DNA of 36,311 bases from Myxococcales bacterium. Lineage in GTDB: Bacteria; Myxococcota_A; Polyangia; Polyangiales; JAFGIB01. Each line of letters starts with the position of its first letter. Positions within the stretch are counted from its first letter, which is position 1. Below the pieces are notes generated by a model. It saw only the letters and a program-made list of their open reading frames with translations, was not told the origin of the DNA and did no database searches. The DNA lies in the NCBI GenBank assembly GCA_028817855.1, contig JAPPOT010000152.1:1-36311 (forward strand). Reading direction: 5' to 3'. Of this stretch, positions 7,615 through 15,270 are shown one piece after another. The position numbers and the translations under genes were made by a program.

Positions 7615-9977
7615 GCGCGGGGCTGCGCGCGGCGCTCGCGCTGCTCGTGACCGCCGTGCTGGGTTGCGGGGCGGGCTCGAGCACGCCCGCCCGCGAGCGC
7701 GATGCTGCTCCCGGTGACAGCAGCGGTCCCGCCGTCATCGCCGGCGCCGACGACGCTTGCGAGGCCGAGCTGAGCTTCTTCGAGCGCGAGGTGAACGGTC
7801 CGATCCTGGCGGTGCGCTGCGTCGGCTGTCACAACGCCGACGGCGTGGCCGCCGAGACGCGCATGGTCCTGCGTCACGGCGCAGACGCGCTGTCCCACAA
7901 CTACGACGCCCTGGCCGCGGTGGTCGAGGCCGAGCTCCAGGGCACACCCCTGCTGCTGCTCAGACCCACCGGTCTGCACCCCGACGGGCACACCGGCGGA
8001 GCCCTCGCGCCGCCTGGAAGCCTCCACCACGCCGCCCTGAGCGGCTTCGTAGCCCAGATCCAGACCGCCGAGTGCGACGCGCCGCCCGTGGGGCTCGCGA
8101 GCTGCGAGCAGGACGCGCCCGGCAGGCCGCAGCTGCGACGCCTCTCGCACGCCGAGTACGAGAGCAGCGTCGAGGACCTGCTGGGGATCGACTCGCACGC
8201 GGCGAGCCGCTTCGCCGCGGACACCGTCGTCCACGGCTTCGACAACAACGCGGGTGCGCTCCAGGTGACGCCGCTGCTGGCCGACCAATTGGCGGCGGAG
8301 GCCGAGCGCCTCGCGACCCTGGCAGTGGCGGATCTGGGCGCGCTGCTGCCGTGCGCGCCGGAGCAGGGTGAGGCCTGCGCCGAGCAGTTCCTGCGCGAGC
8401 TCGGGCGCCGTGCCTTTCGCAGGCCGATGACCGACGACGAGCTGGCGCGCTATCTGGAGCTCCATCGTCTGGGCGCCGCGGAGGGCGGCTTCGCGGATGG
8501 CATGCAGCTCGCCCTCTCGACGCTGCTGCAGTCGCCCAACTTCCTCTACCGCACCGAGATCGGTGACGGCAGCGCCGGTGAGGGCGCGCGGATCGCGCTG
8601 ACCGACTACGAGATCGCCACCCAGATCGCCTACGCCCTCACCGGCACCGCACCGGACGAGGCGCTGCTCGAAGCAGCCGCGGCCGGCGAGCTCGCCCAGC
8701 CCGAGGCCCGGCGGGCCCAGGCAGAGCGCCTGCTCCAGACACCGCGCGGCCGCGAGCAGCTGGTGCGCTTCGTCGCGAAGTGGTTGGAGCTGGAGCGCCT
8801 GGCCTCCGTCCCCAAGGATGCCGAGCTCTTCCCGGACTTCGATCAGGGCATCCGCGAGGCGATGGAGCGCGAGGTGGCTGCCTTCGTGGACGACGTGGTC
8901 TTCGGCGCGGAGGCGAGCGGCGAGCTCGGCGAGTTGTTGACCGCCGGCCACACCTTCGTCGACGCGACCCTCGCCGAGTTCTACGGCCTGCCCGCCGTCG
9001 CGGAGGATGCGACCGAGCGCGTCGACGCGCCCGACCCCCAGCGCGCCGGTCTGCTCACCCTGGGCGCCGTGATGGCGACCCACGCGCGCCCCGACGGCTC
9101 GTCGCCGGTGCATCGCGGCAAGCTGATCCGCGAGCGCGTGCTCTGCCAACCCCTGCCGCTCCCGCCGCCGGGCGTGGTGGTCGAGCCGCCGCCGGTGGAC
9201 CCCACCCTGTCGGTGCGCGAGCGCTACGACGCCCACTCCCAGAAGGAGCCGTGCAAGAGCTGCCACCGGCTGATCGATCCGATCGGCCTGAGCCTCGAGC
9301 ATTTCGATGGCGTCGGGCGCTACCGCGAGCGCGAGGGCGATCACGCGATCGACGCCAGCGGCGAGATCGTGCAGAGCGGGGCCACCGACGCCCGCTTCGA
9401 CGGCGCGGTGGAGCTCGCCCAGGCGCTGGCGGCCAGCCCGGAGGTGCGCGACTGCTTCGCTCTGCAGTGGTTCCGCTTTGCCCACGGCGTCTCCGAAGAC
9501 GCGGAGCTGGCGTGCACGGTCGAGCAGCTGCGCGGGCGCTTCGCCGACAGCGGCGGGCGCATCCAGGAGCTCCTGGTCGCCACCGTCGAGCCCCCCCACG
9601 TGATCGAGCGCCAGTCCTGGATCGAGGGCCCAGGCGTCGCCATGCCCCAGGCGGATCCCACCGTGCCCGTGACCGAGGGCGAGCAAGATCAGGAACCCGG
9701 TGGGCCGATGGGGCCGGAGACCGTGGGGGACGTCTCGGTGTCCACGCGCACCGACAGCAGCTGGGAGACCGGGCGCTGCGACGCGGTCACCGTGACCAAC
9801 GACGGGGCCGCGTCCACGGTCTGGCAGGTCACACTCACGCTGGAGGGCACGATGACCAATCACTGGAATGCCAGCGCTTCCGGCAGCTCCGGCGAGGTGA
9901 CCTTCACGGGCGTGGAGTGGAACCGAGAGCTCGCCCCCGCAGCCTCCGCCGAGTTCGGCTACTGCCTGGAGCTCTAG
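7611..9977 (+). CDS. Cytochrome c / DUF1592-1588-1585 lipoprotein with C-terminal CBM2-like domain
   Basis: A 788-residue protein starting at GTG 7611 inside the DUF1552 stop. This start gives a lipoprotein signal ending LGC19. Order: a heme c site CVGCH at 70-74; a DUF1587 block (LRRLSHAEYESSVEDLLGID); DUF1595/DUF1592 (FRRPMTDDELARY, STLLQSPNFLYRTEIG, ALTDYEIATQIAYALTG); DUF1588 with a second CxxCH (CKSCH, 548-552) followed by RLIDPIGLSLEHFDGVG; DUF1585 (FALQWFRFAHG); and residues about 704-788 with the spacing of a family 2 carbohydrate-binding module (SSWETGRCDAVTVTNDG, MTNHWNASAS, VEWNRELAP, FGYC). The known family pairs with DUF1552 and is thought to act in oxidative degradation, with no defined substrate. 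The CBM suggests polysaccharide binding. Confidence 0.85.
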   Translation: MSAGLRAALALLVTAVLGCGAGSSTPARERDAAPGDSSGPAVIAGADDACEAELSFFEREVNGPILAVRCVGCHNADGVAAETRMVLRHGADALSHNYDALAAVVEAELQGTPLLLLRPTGLHPDGHTGGALAPPGSLHHAALSGFVAQIQTAECDAPPVGLASCEQDAPGRPQLRRLSHAEYESSVEDLLGIDSHAASRFAADTVVHGFDNNAGALQVTPLLADQLAAEAERLATLAVADLGALLPCAPEQGEACAEQFLRELGRRAFRRPMTDDELARYLELHRLGAAEGGFADGMQLALSTLLQSPNFLYRTEIGDGSAGEGARIALTDYEIATQIAYALTGTAPDEALLEAAAAGELAQPEARRAQAERLLQTPRGREQLVRFVAKWLELERLASVPKDAELFPDFDQGIREAMEREVAAFVDDVVFGAEASGELGELLTAGHTFVDATLAEFYGLPAVAEDATERVDAPDPQRAGLLTLGAVMATHARPDGSSPVHRGKLIRERVLCQPLPLPPPGVVVEPPPVDPTLSVRERYDAHSQKEPCKSCHRLIDPIGLSLEHFDGVGRYREREGDHAIDASGEIVQSGATDARFDGAVELAQALAASPEVRDCFALQWFRFAHGVSEDAELACTVEQLRGRFADSGGRIQELLVATVEPPHVIERQSWIEGPGVAMPQADPTVPVTEGEQDQEPGGPMGPETVGDVSVSTRTDSSWETGRCDAVTVTNDGAASTVWQVTLTLEGTMTNHWNASASGSSGEVTFTGVEWNRELAPAASAEFGYCLEL

Positions 9978-10005
9978 CGCTAGCACCGGAGTTGGTCGGC
10001 GGCCC

Positions 10006-11002
10006 TCAGCCCCCGCAGCAACTAGGCTCGCAGAGCAGAAAGGCGTTGCACTCGATGCGTTCGCCGGCGGTTCCGCAGAGCTTCCCTCGGTGCCTGAAGC
10101 AGCATGCACCGCCTGTCGTGCCACAGTCCGGTTGGCACTCCGAGCACTTCTTCCACAGCGGGCGATTCGGCCGACCCTGGCAACGGAACCCCAGGCTGAT
10201 CGCGAAGTGCCCATCGGGGTCGTCGTCGTTGGTCGCCGCATCGACGCCCATCGACACGACGCTCAGGTCGTGCTCGTTGGCGTTCACCCCCACCTCTTGC
10301 TGGGCGCGAAGGAATGGCAGGTCGGGCGGTACGCGAACCCGGAAGCGCATGTCCACCGCGTCCGCGCCGTCCCCTGCATCGAGCGGAACGCGTTCGATGC
10401 TGTAGTGCGCGGCCATCGCCATGAAGGCGGCGATACGTCGTTCGCATTCCGGACTCGGTGCTGGACGCGGCGCCGGGGCGTCGTCGCGCTCATCACCCCA
10501 GTGCAGCGCGGCCGCCAGCTCGGACGGAGCGGCGGGTGTGGGCATGGGATCGCAGCGGGGAGCTTGTCCGGCCACGCGCTCGAGCCGCCTTTCGTCGGGC
10601 TCGACGTGACCGGCCTCGAAGAGCGCATCGTGTAGCACCAGGGTGTCCGAGGCCGGCAGCTCCGCGGTGTACTCCATGGCCGTGGTCCTGTCCTCCGTGT
10701 ACGTCTCGGTGACCGTGAGCTGCCAAGGGCTGCTGAGCGGCGTTCACGCGCCAGCGCAGATGCTTGGGCAGGCGGGTGCCGCCGGCGCGTATCGCGACGT
10801 GCCCGTCGGCGCACAGCTCGAGCGTCCCGCCCGGTGCAATCCAGGGCGCCCAGACCCCAACCAGCGCCTCCTCCGCGCTCGGGGCGCGCACATCCTCGAC
10901 GCTGGCTGGAGCGGACGGCGTCGGCGAGTGCACGGGGCGGCTGCACGCATGGGCCAGGATCAGCGCCATCAGCGGCGCGAGCGTGAACACGGACTTCGCC
11001 AT
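10006..11002 (-). pseudogene. Frameshifted lipoprotein gene
   Basis: The 5' part (11002 to about 10744) encodes a signal with lipobox ILAHAC20, then GVWAPWIAPGGTLELCADGHVAIR...LRWRV. The sensible reading then moves to another frame, continuing as TPLSSPWQLTVTETYTEDRTTAMEYTAELP and on to a Cys-rich tail (CSECQPDC, CCFRH, CEPSCCGG) at 10006. Dropping one A from GTGAACG (tt at 10743-10744 on the plus strand) joins the halves as RWRV-TPLSS. About 330 residues in total. The front part looks like a small lipocalin-like beta domain, the back is unknown. It may be a true mutation or an assembly error. Its ATG is 9 nt from repeat copy C. Confidence 0.7.
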
Positions 11003-11011
11003 GGAGCGGTT

Positions 11012-11178
11012 CTAGCCCGGATGTTTCGCCGAGTCGTGCGAAGATCGTGCAAGTGATCGGCTTCGCAGTGGTCTCGGTGAGTGGAGCGCATACGGTGTGT
11101 ATTGGCGACCGAGGCGGAAGCGCTGTGGAGTCGAGCGGTTGTGCGAGGGCGTGCGGATCGGTGAAACATCCGGGCTAG
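11012..11178 (-). repeat. Dispersed CTAGCCCGGAT element, copy C (167 bp)
   Basis: The longest and best kept copy. The perfect 11-nt inverted ends (11012-11022, 11168-11178) are extended inward by GTTTCRCCGA on both sides with one mismatch. Read on the minus strand it matches copy A through CGCACGCCCTCGCACAACC, CTCGACTCC and GCCGATCACTTGCACGATC, with about 50 bp of middle not found in A or B. The end next to the frameshifted gene reads ACATCCGGGCTAGAACC, the same end, orientation and flank as copy B before DUF1552. Confidence 0.88.
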
Positions 11179-11528
11179 CGCACGTGGCTCGCGAACGCGG
11201 AGCGTTCGCCCGTGATTCGGGTTGCGCACTGCGACATTCGTGCCGCGGGCCTTCACCGTTGCGCCCGCGACAGCGCTGTCAGGGTGCGGGTGTTTCCTGA
11301 ACGTCCCACTCGTTTTTTCGTCAAGAGTCAGCGGTCCGTTCAAAACCGGCGCCGGCCGCGCGCACTCAGCGCGCTTGAACAAAGTGCCCCCGCGCGCCGT
11401 CCAACGGGGCTGCCCCCGCTTGGCCTGGCGCTTGCATTGGTCCCACCTCGAACCGGCTGGAGCCGATGACTTCAGCCACCGACGGCCCGCTGCTGGGGCG
11501 GGCGACTTTCCACAGAAGGGGGAACCCG
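11179..11528. other. Intergenic region before the DUF2330 gene
   Basis: About 350 bp without a convincing gene. It holds a small stem-loop (arms GCGAACG 11191-11197 and CGTTCGC 11203-11209) without a T-run, and a T6 run near 11310. A strong AAGGGGGAA ribosome-binding site ends just before the ATG at 11529. No promoter hexamers are clear. Confidence 0.5.
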
Positions 11529-12944
11529 ATGCTCGCACGGCGACTTGCATGCGCGATGGTGATCTGTGTCCTGTTGAATGGCCCTGGCTCGGCGCTGGCC
11601 ATCTGCAGGGTGGTCGAGCCGATCCAGGAGAGCGGGGGGGTGCACTTCGATCCCAACACCCTCGCCCTCTACGTGCTCGCACCCGATCAGGTGGTGGGTC
11701 ACGAGTGCGTCGAGCCGCTCGATGCCGGCCCTGCCGAGGACACCATCGATGAAGACGCCGGCGCCTCGAGTGATGGGGACGGCGGCATCGACGACGACGA
11801 TGGCGGTGAGGCCTTCGTGGAAGACGAGCTCATGCCCGAACCCGTGGTCGACCCGCGCTGTGACGCAGGCCTCGTCTCGGTGCCGGTCGAGGAGGCGGTG
11901 GTGCACATGGTGGTGCAGCCGGCCGTGCTCACCACCGGCGGGCGCGCGGGCCTCGTGATGCCGGTGCCCGCGCGACCCGACATCCACGCCGCCAACGCCG
12001 ACATCTTCGATGCCATCCGCGACCTGCTGCAGCCGCGCATCAAGCACGTCAAGGAGTACGTGGAGGACCCCGCGCTGGGCGATACCTGCGGCGACCCCAA
12101 AGGGGCCGCGGGCTGCGACGGCGGCACCACCTACGACGACAGCTACGACCCCGGCCTGCTCGGCAACGAGGACAACGACTTCTACGACGATGACCTGGAG
12201 GGCCGTGAGCTCGCGGAGGTGATGGTGGGTGACGACATCGTGCGCTTCGAGGAGGTGCTCAGCACGCCCGACTACGACGTCACCGTGGTCAACGCCGAGA
12301 GTGCCGACGCGCTCGAGGAGTGGATGGACCTGAACGGCTTCGCCCATGACGAGCACGACGACGCGGCCTTCGCGGCCTATCTCGAGGAGGGCGCGTGGTT
12401 CGTGGCGCTCGAGGTGCACCCGCAGCAGAGCGGCGCCATGAGTCGCCCCCTCGCGCCGCTGGTCGTGAGCTGGCGCGGCACCGAGATTCCGCTGCTGCAC
12501 CGCCTCCAGTACCACCCCCACGGAGGGGAGCTCACCACGGAGGCCTTCGTGATGGCGCCCCATCGGGTGGACGCCGCCGACGGCACCGCCGAGCCCCTCT
12601 ACGCGGCGCCGATCGGCTTCGGAGGTGAGCTCGCCGGCTTCGGCCTGGCGGGGGGCTGGCTCACCCAGCTGCGGTTCACGCGCGAGATGGACGAGATGCT
12701 GGAGGACTCGGCCCTGGTGGGGGTGCCGAACTTCGAGCTGCGACCCGAGCTCGAGCGCATCGAGCGCATCCGCGTGCCGAGCAGCGACTGTGAGCGGGAT
12801 CGCGGCCGCGGCGGTGGTGGCTGCTTCTGCAGCCTCGAGCCCGGGGACGGTGGTCTGGCCGGCTGGACGCAGAACGCGGGGCCGGCGTTGCTCGCCTGCC
12901 TCTGGCTCGCGGTCCGGTCCCGACGTCGGCGCCAGCCGGGCTGA
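11529..12944 (+). CDS. DUF2330 surface protein with MYXO-CTERM-like tail
   Basis: A 471-residue protein. The start at 11529 follows an AAGGGGGAA ribosome-binding site. A Sec signal (MLARRLACAMVICVLLNGPGSALA) leads into DUF2330 landmarks: an early Cys region, VVHMVVQPAV, GLVMPVPARPDI, VTVVNAESADALEEWMDLNGF and WFVALEVHP. An acidic linker (DEDAGASSDGDGGIDDDDGG) is inserted near residues 75-95. The end has GGGGCFCS, a hydrophobic segment (PALLACLWLAV) and RSRRRR, the shape of MYXO-CTERM sorting tails, which are removed at the surface. DUF2330 function is not known. Confidence 0.82.
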   Translation: MLARRLACAMVICVLLNGPGSALAICRVVEPIQESGGVHFDPNTLALYVLAPDQVVGHECVEPLDAGPAEDTIDEDAGASSDGDGGIDDDDGGEAFVEDELMPEPVVDPRCDAGLVSVPVEEAVVHMVVQPAVLTTGGRAGLVMPVPARPDIHAANADIFDAIRDLLQPRIKHVKEYVEDPALGDTCGDPKGAAGCDGGTTYDDSYDPGLLGNEDNDFYDDDLEGRELAEVMVGDDIVRFEEVLSTPDYDVTVVNAESADALEEWMDLNGFAHDEHDDAAFAAYLEEGAWFVALEVHPQQSGAMSRPLAPLVVSWRGTEIPLLHRLQYHPHGGELTTEAFVMAPHRVDAADGTAEPLYAAPIGFGGELAGFGLAGGWLTQLRFTREMDEMLEDSALVGVPNFELRPELERIERIRVPSSDCERDRGRGGGGCFCSLEPGDGGLAGWTQNAGPALLACLWLAVRSRRRRQPG

Positions 12945-13096
12945 CCGCGCCCGACGATGGCGTCGCGGGACCGACTGATCGAGCGCTCACTAGAAGCGAT
13001 CCCGCTGCGCAGACCCTTTCGCTGCGCGCACGGATGCCATAAGAGTGGTGACCTACCGCGGGTGTGCGCTGCGCGTCCGAGCGCGAGGGAGACGCG

Positions 13097-14335
13097 ATGA
13101 CACGGTATTGGGTTCTGGCCGGGGTGCTGAGCTTGCTCGCACTCGGATGCAGTGACGACGGTGGCGGTGCGCCCTGCGTCGATGGAGACGAGAGCTGCGG
13201 GCGCGACTGCTCGTCGCTTCAGCCCTGCCCGCTCGGGCTCTACTGCAGCAACGACGCCACCTGCGCCAAGCAGTGCGTCGCCGGCGACAGCTGTGGCAGC
13301 GGCCCGTGCACGCCTAGCGGGCGCTGCCCCTCGAGCACGGGCGCGGACAACACGCCCGACGGAGGCTTTGGCAACACCCGCGTGCCGCCGACCGACACCA
13401 CGGTCGAGCCGCCGCCTCCCGCAGATTGCGCCGAGACCACCGTTCACGCGAGCCGCGTCGAGCCGACCGTCATCCTGATCGTCGATCAGAGCTCGAGCAT
13501 GGACGACGAGTTCGAGGGTGGCCGCTCGCGCTGGGACGTCCTGCGCGACTTCTTGCTGGGCGAGCCCGAGGGGCTGATCGCGGACCTCCAGTCCCAGGTT
13601 CAGTTCGGCCTGGCGCTGTACTCTGCCGAGTCTGGCGGCGACAATCCGGATCCGATCGGCGAGTGCCCGATGGTGACCACGGTCGCTCCCGCCCTGGACA
13701 ACTTCGACGCGATCGCGCAGGTCTACCGCGACGCCGACGTCATCGAGGACACGCCGACCGGCGACTCGATCGACGCGATCATCGAGGACCTGGGTCTGAC
13801 GACGCTCGACCCGGATCAGCAGGCCAACCCGATCGTCTTCATCCTCGCGACCGACGGCGAGCCCGACCGCTGTGAGGAGCTCGATCCCCAGAACGGCCAG
13901 GACGAGGCGATCGCCGCGGTGGAGCGCGCCTTCCAGCTCGGCATCAGGACCTTGATCATCAGCGTGGGCGAGGGCGCCGTCAGCGCCGAGCACCAGCCGG
14001 ACGTGGCCAACGCGGGCCTCGGCCGCGTCGCCGGCGATCCGCCCGCGGAGTTCTGGGTGGCTGGTGACGACACCACCCTGCGCGCCGCGCTCACCGACAT
14101 CGTCGGCGACCAGCTCGGCTGCGAGGTGCAGCTCAACGGCCGTGTCGAGGGCGACGAGTGCCTCGGCCGCGTCACCCTCAACGGCCGCGACCTCGAGTGC
14201 GGCGGTGCAAACGGCTGGGAGCTCACCACTCCGCGCACCGTTCGCCTGCTCGGCACCGCTTGCGACGACCTCAAGCAGATGGACGAGGTCTTGCTCGAGG
14301 TCCGCTTCCCCTGCGAAGTCGGCGTGGTCTTCTAG
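13097..14335 (+). CDS. VWA-domain lipoprotein
   Basis: A 412-residue protein. The start at 13097 (GAGGGA just upstream) gives a lipoprotein signal ending LALGC. Residues 25-80 are Cys-rich (CGRDCSSLQPCPLGLYC, CAKQC, CGSGPC), probably a small disulfide-knit region. A von Willebrand A domain follows from about residue 123: VILIVDQSSSM has the metal-binding DxSxS at about 130-134, and FILATDGEPDRC supplies the later MIDAS aspartate. Two further Cys-containing strands close the protein (GCEVQLNGRVEGDECLGRV, CGGANGW). It is likely a surface adhesion or binding protein. Convergent with the AraC-type gene, 11 nt away. Confidence 0.82.
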   Translation: MTRYWVLAGVLSLLALGCSDDGGGAPCVDGDESCGRDCSSLQPCPLGLYCSNDATCAKQCVAGDSCGSGPCTPSGRCPSSTGADNTPDGGFGNTRVPPTDTTVEPPPPADCAETTVHASRVEPTVILIVDQSSSMDDEFEGGRSRWDVLRDFLLGEPEGLIADLQSQVQFGLALYSAESGGDNPDPIGECPMVTTVAPALDNFDAIAQVYRDADVIEDTPTGDSIDAIIEDLGLTTLDPDQQANPIVFILATDGEPDRCEELDPQNGQDEAIAAVERAFQLGIRTLIISVGEGAVSAEHQPDVANAGLGRVAGDPPAEFWVAGDDTTLRAALTDIVGDQLGCEVQLNGRVEGDECLGRVTLNGRDLECGGANGWELTTPRTVRLLGTACDDLKQMDEVLLEVRFPCEVGVVF

Positions 14336-14346
14336 CCCCGCTGCCT

Positions 14347-15051
14347 TCAACGGGTGGTCGGGTGGGGCTCCGGGACGGACAGCGACGGAAGACTATCGCC
14401 AGCGATGCGCGTCGCCTGGGCCAGCACGTCGGCGTTGGCGCGCAGCAGCGGCAAGTTGGCCACCTCGACCGAGAGCACCAGGCTGTTGGTGCGCATGCCG
14501 AAGCGCACGTCGGGCCCGAGCAGCTTGCCGTAGAGTCGGCTCGGGCCCATGCACGGGTGAGTGAAGGTGACGCGCAGGGCCTGGAGACGCTGGCCGGTCT
14601 CGCGGCGGATCGCCTCGAGGCCCACGGCGAAGAGCAACTCCACGTAGGCGGGGTGCATGTGCGTCCCCGGGAGGTCGGCGTACCGCACCAGCGACTCGTT
14701 GCGCGTGCGACCGTGCTGAATGCGACCCCCGAAGTGCAGCAAGGGGAAGAGCTCGGTCATTAAGTCGAGGCCGTCGGCTACCGTGGGTGCGGCGCGCACT
14801 GCCTGTTCGACCAGCTGGAAGTGTCCCGCCTCGACGGTCTGTGCGGCCGCCATCGCAGCACCGGCACCGAGGTGCTCGCATGCCAGCGCGGCCACACGGT
14901 TCGCGTGGTCCTGGGAGATGCGCGCCGCTGGATCACGCAGCTCGCCCGGGCTCAGCCCGCAGCATTGGCTCAGCCTACCGAGCGTGAGGCCGTGTTGCTC
15001 GGCCACCTTGACCCATGGCCACAGCGCGAGGCTCGAGGTGTGCGCGCTCAT
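14347..15051 (-). CDS. AraC-type regulator lacking its DNA-binding domain
   Basis: A 234-residue protein from the ATG at 15051 (GGGGGAGAAG 3 nt upstream). It matches the N-terminal domain of the OruR/ArgR-like AraC group (Arabinose_bd type): WPWVKVAEQHGLTLGRLSQCCGL, a long middle with FPLLHFGGRI, and the F-T-H-P region before LLGPDVRFGMRTNSLVLSVEVANLPLL. Such regulators are normally about 330-340 residues and continue with a paired HTH domain. Here the protein ends shortly after ANADVLAQAT, and its last residues (EPHPTTR) are encoded by a 19-nt repeat found elsewhere in the window. It is probably a truncated gene or a ligand-binding antagonist without DNA binding. Confidence 0.72.
   Translation of the reverse strand: MSAHTSSLALWPWVKVAEQHGLTLGRLSQCCGLSPGELRDPAARISQDHANRVAALACEHLGAGAAMAAAQTVEAGHFQLVEQAVRAAPTVADGLDLMTELFPLLHFGGRIQHGRTRNESLVRYADLPGTHMHPAYVELLFAVGLEAIRRETGQRLQALRVTFTHPCMGPSRLYGKLLGPDVRFGMRTNSLVLSVEVANLPLLRANADVLAQATRIAGDSLPSLSVPEPHPTTR
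14349..14367. repeat. 19-nt dispersed repeat, copy 2
   Basis: Exact match to 750-768. Here it lies at the very end of the AraC-type gene and supplies its last codons and part of the stop. It may mark the breakpoint that removed the HTH half. Confidence 0.5.
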
Positions 15052-15064
15052 CGCTTCTCCCCCG

Positions 15065-15084
15065 GTCGACTCCCCCGAGTCGAC
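15065..15084 (-). promoter_or_regulatory. Palindrome in the leader of the AraC-type gene
   Basis: Perfect 7-bp arms GTCGACT and AGTCGAC around a 6-nt loop, lying between the predicted -10 and the ribosome-binding site. It could be an operator or a leader hairpin. No T-run follows, so a terminator is unlikely. Confidence 0.45.
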
Positions 15085-15094
15085 AACGGGGCGG

Positions 15095-15123
15095 ACAATG
15101 CTCCGAATCGATGGTGGAGTCAA
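15095..15123 (-). promoter_or_regulatory. Predicted promoter of the AraC-type gene
   Basis: On the minus strand TTGACT (15123-15118) and CATTGT (15100-15095) are separated by 17 nt, a 5/6 -35 with a weak 3/6 -10, about 44 nt before the ATG at 15051. Confidence 0.4.
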
Positions 15124-15270
15124 AGGGATACTGGGATGGGCCGCATGATGACCCCAAAGGGACGCGGCGGTGTCCACCGCGGCAACGGCGATCCGAGCTA
15201 CGCCGTGGCTCGCGTCTCCACGAGTGAGCTGCCACCTCGGGACGGAAACGTTCCAGCAAGGAGGGCACGC

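Noticed and set aside
7488..10241. A 917-codon open frame on the minus strand
   Set aside because: It lies exactly opposite the DUF1592 gene and its product is a composition-biased shadow (runs of Leu/Gly/Arg/His) with no domain; this is common at high GC.
8780..10405. A 541-codon plus-strand frame rich in Arg
   Set aside because: Out-of-frame shadow of the DUF1592 gene; the Arg/Ala/Pro composition is typical of a shifted GC-rich frame.
11191..11209. Stem-loop as a terminator
   Set aside because: The 7-bp stem has no T-run on either strand and no gene ends next to it.
12974..12991. ACTGA-N8-TCACT upstream of the VWA lipoprotein
   Set aside because: Resembles the SOS operator but has a mismatch in the arm, is 105 nt from the start codon, and the gene has no link to DNA repair.
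12599..14350. A 583-codon minus-strand frame
   Set aside because: Antisense shadow of the VWA and DUF2330 genes; it has no signal, start context or recognisable motif.
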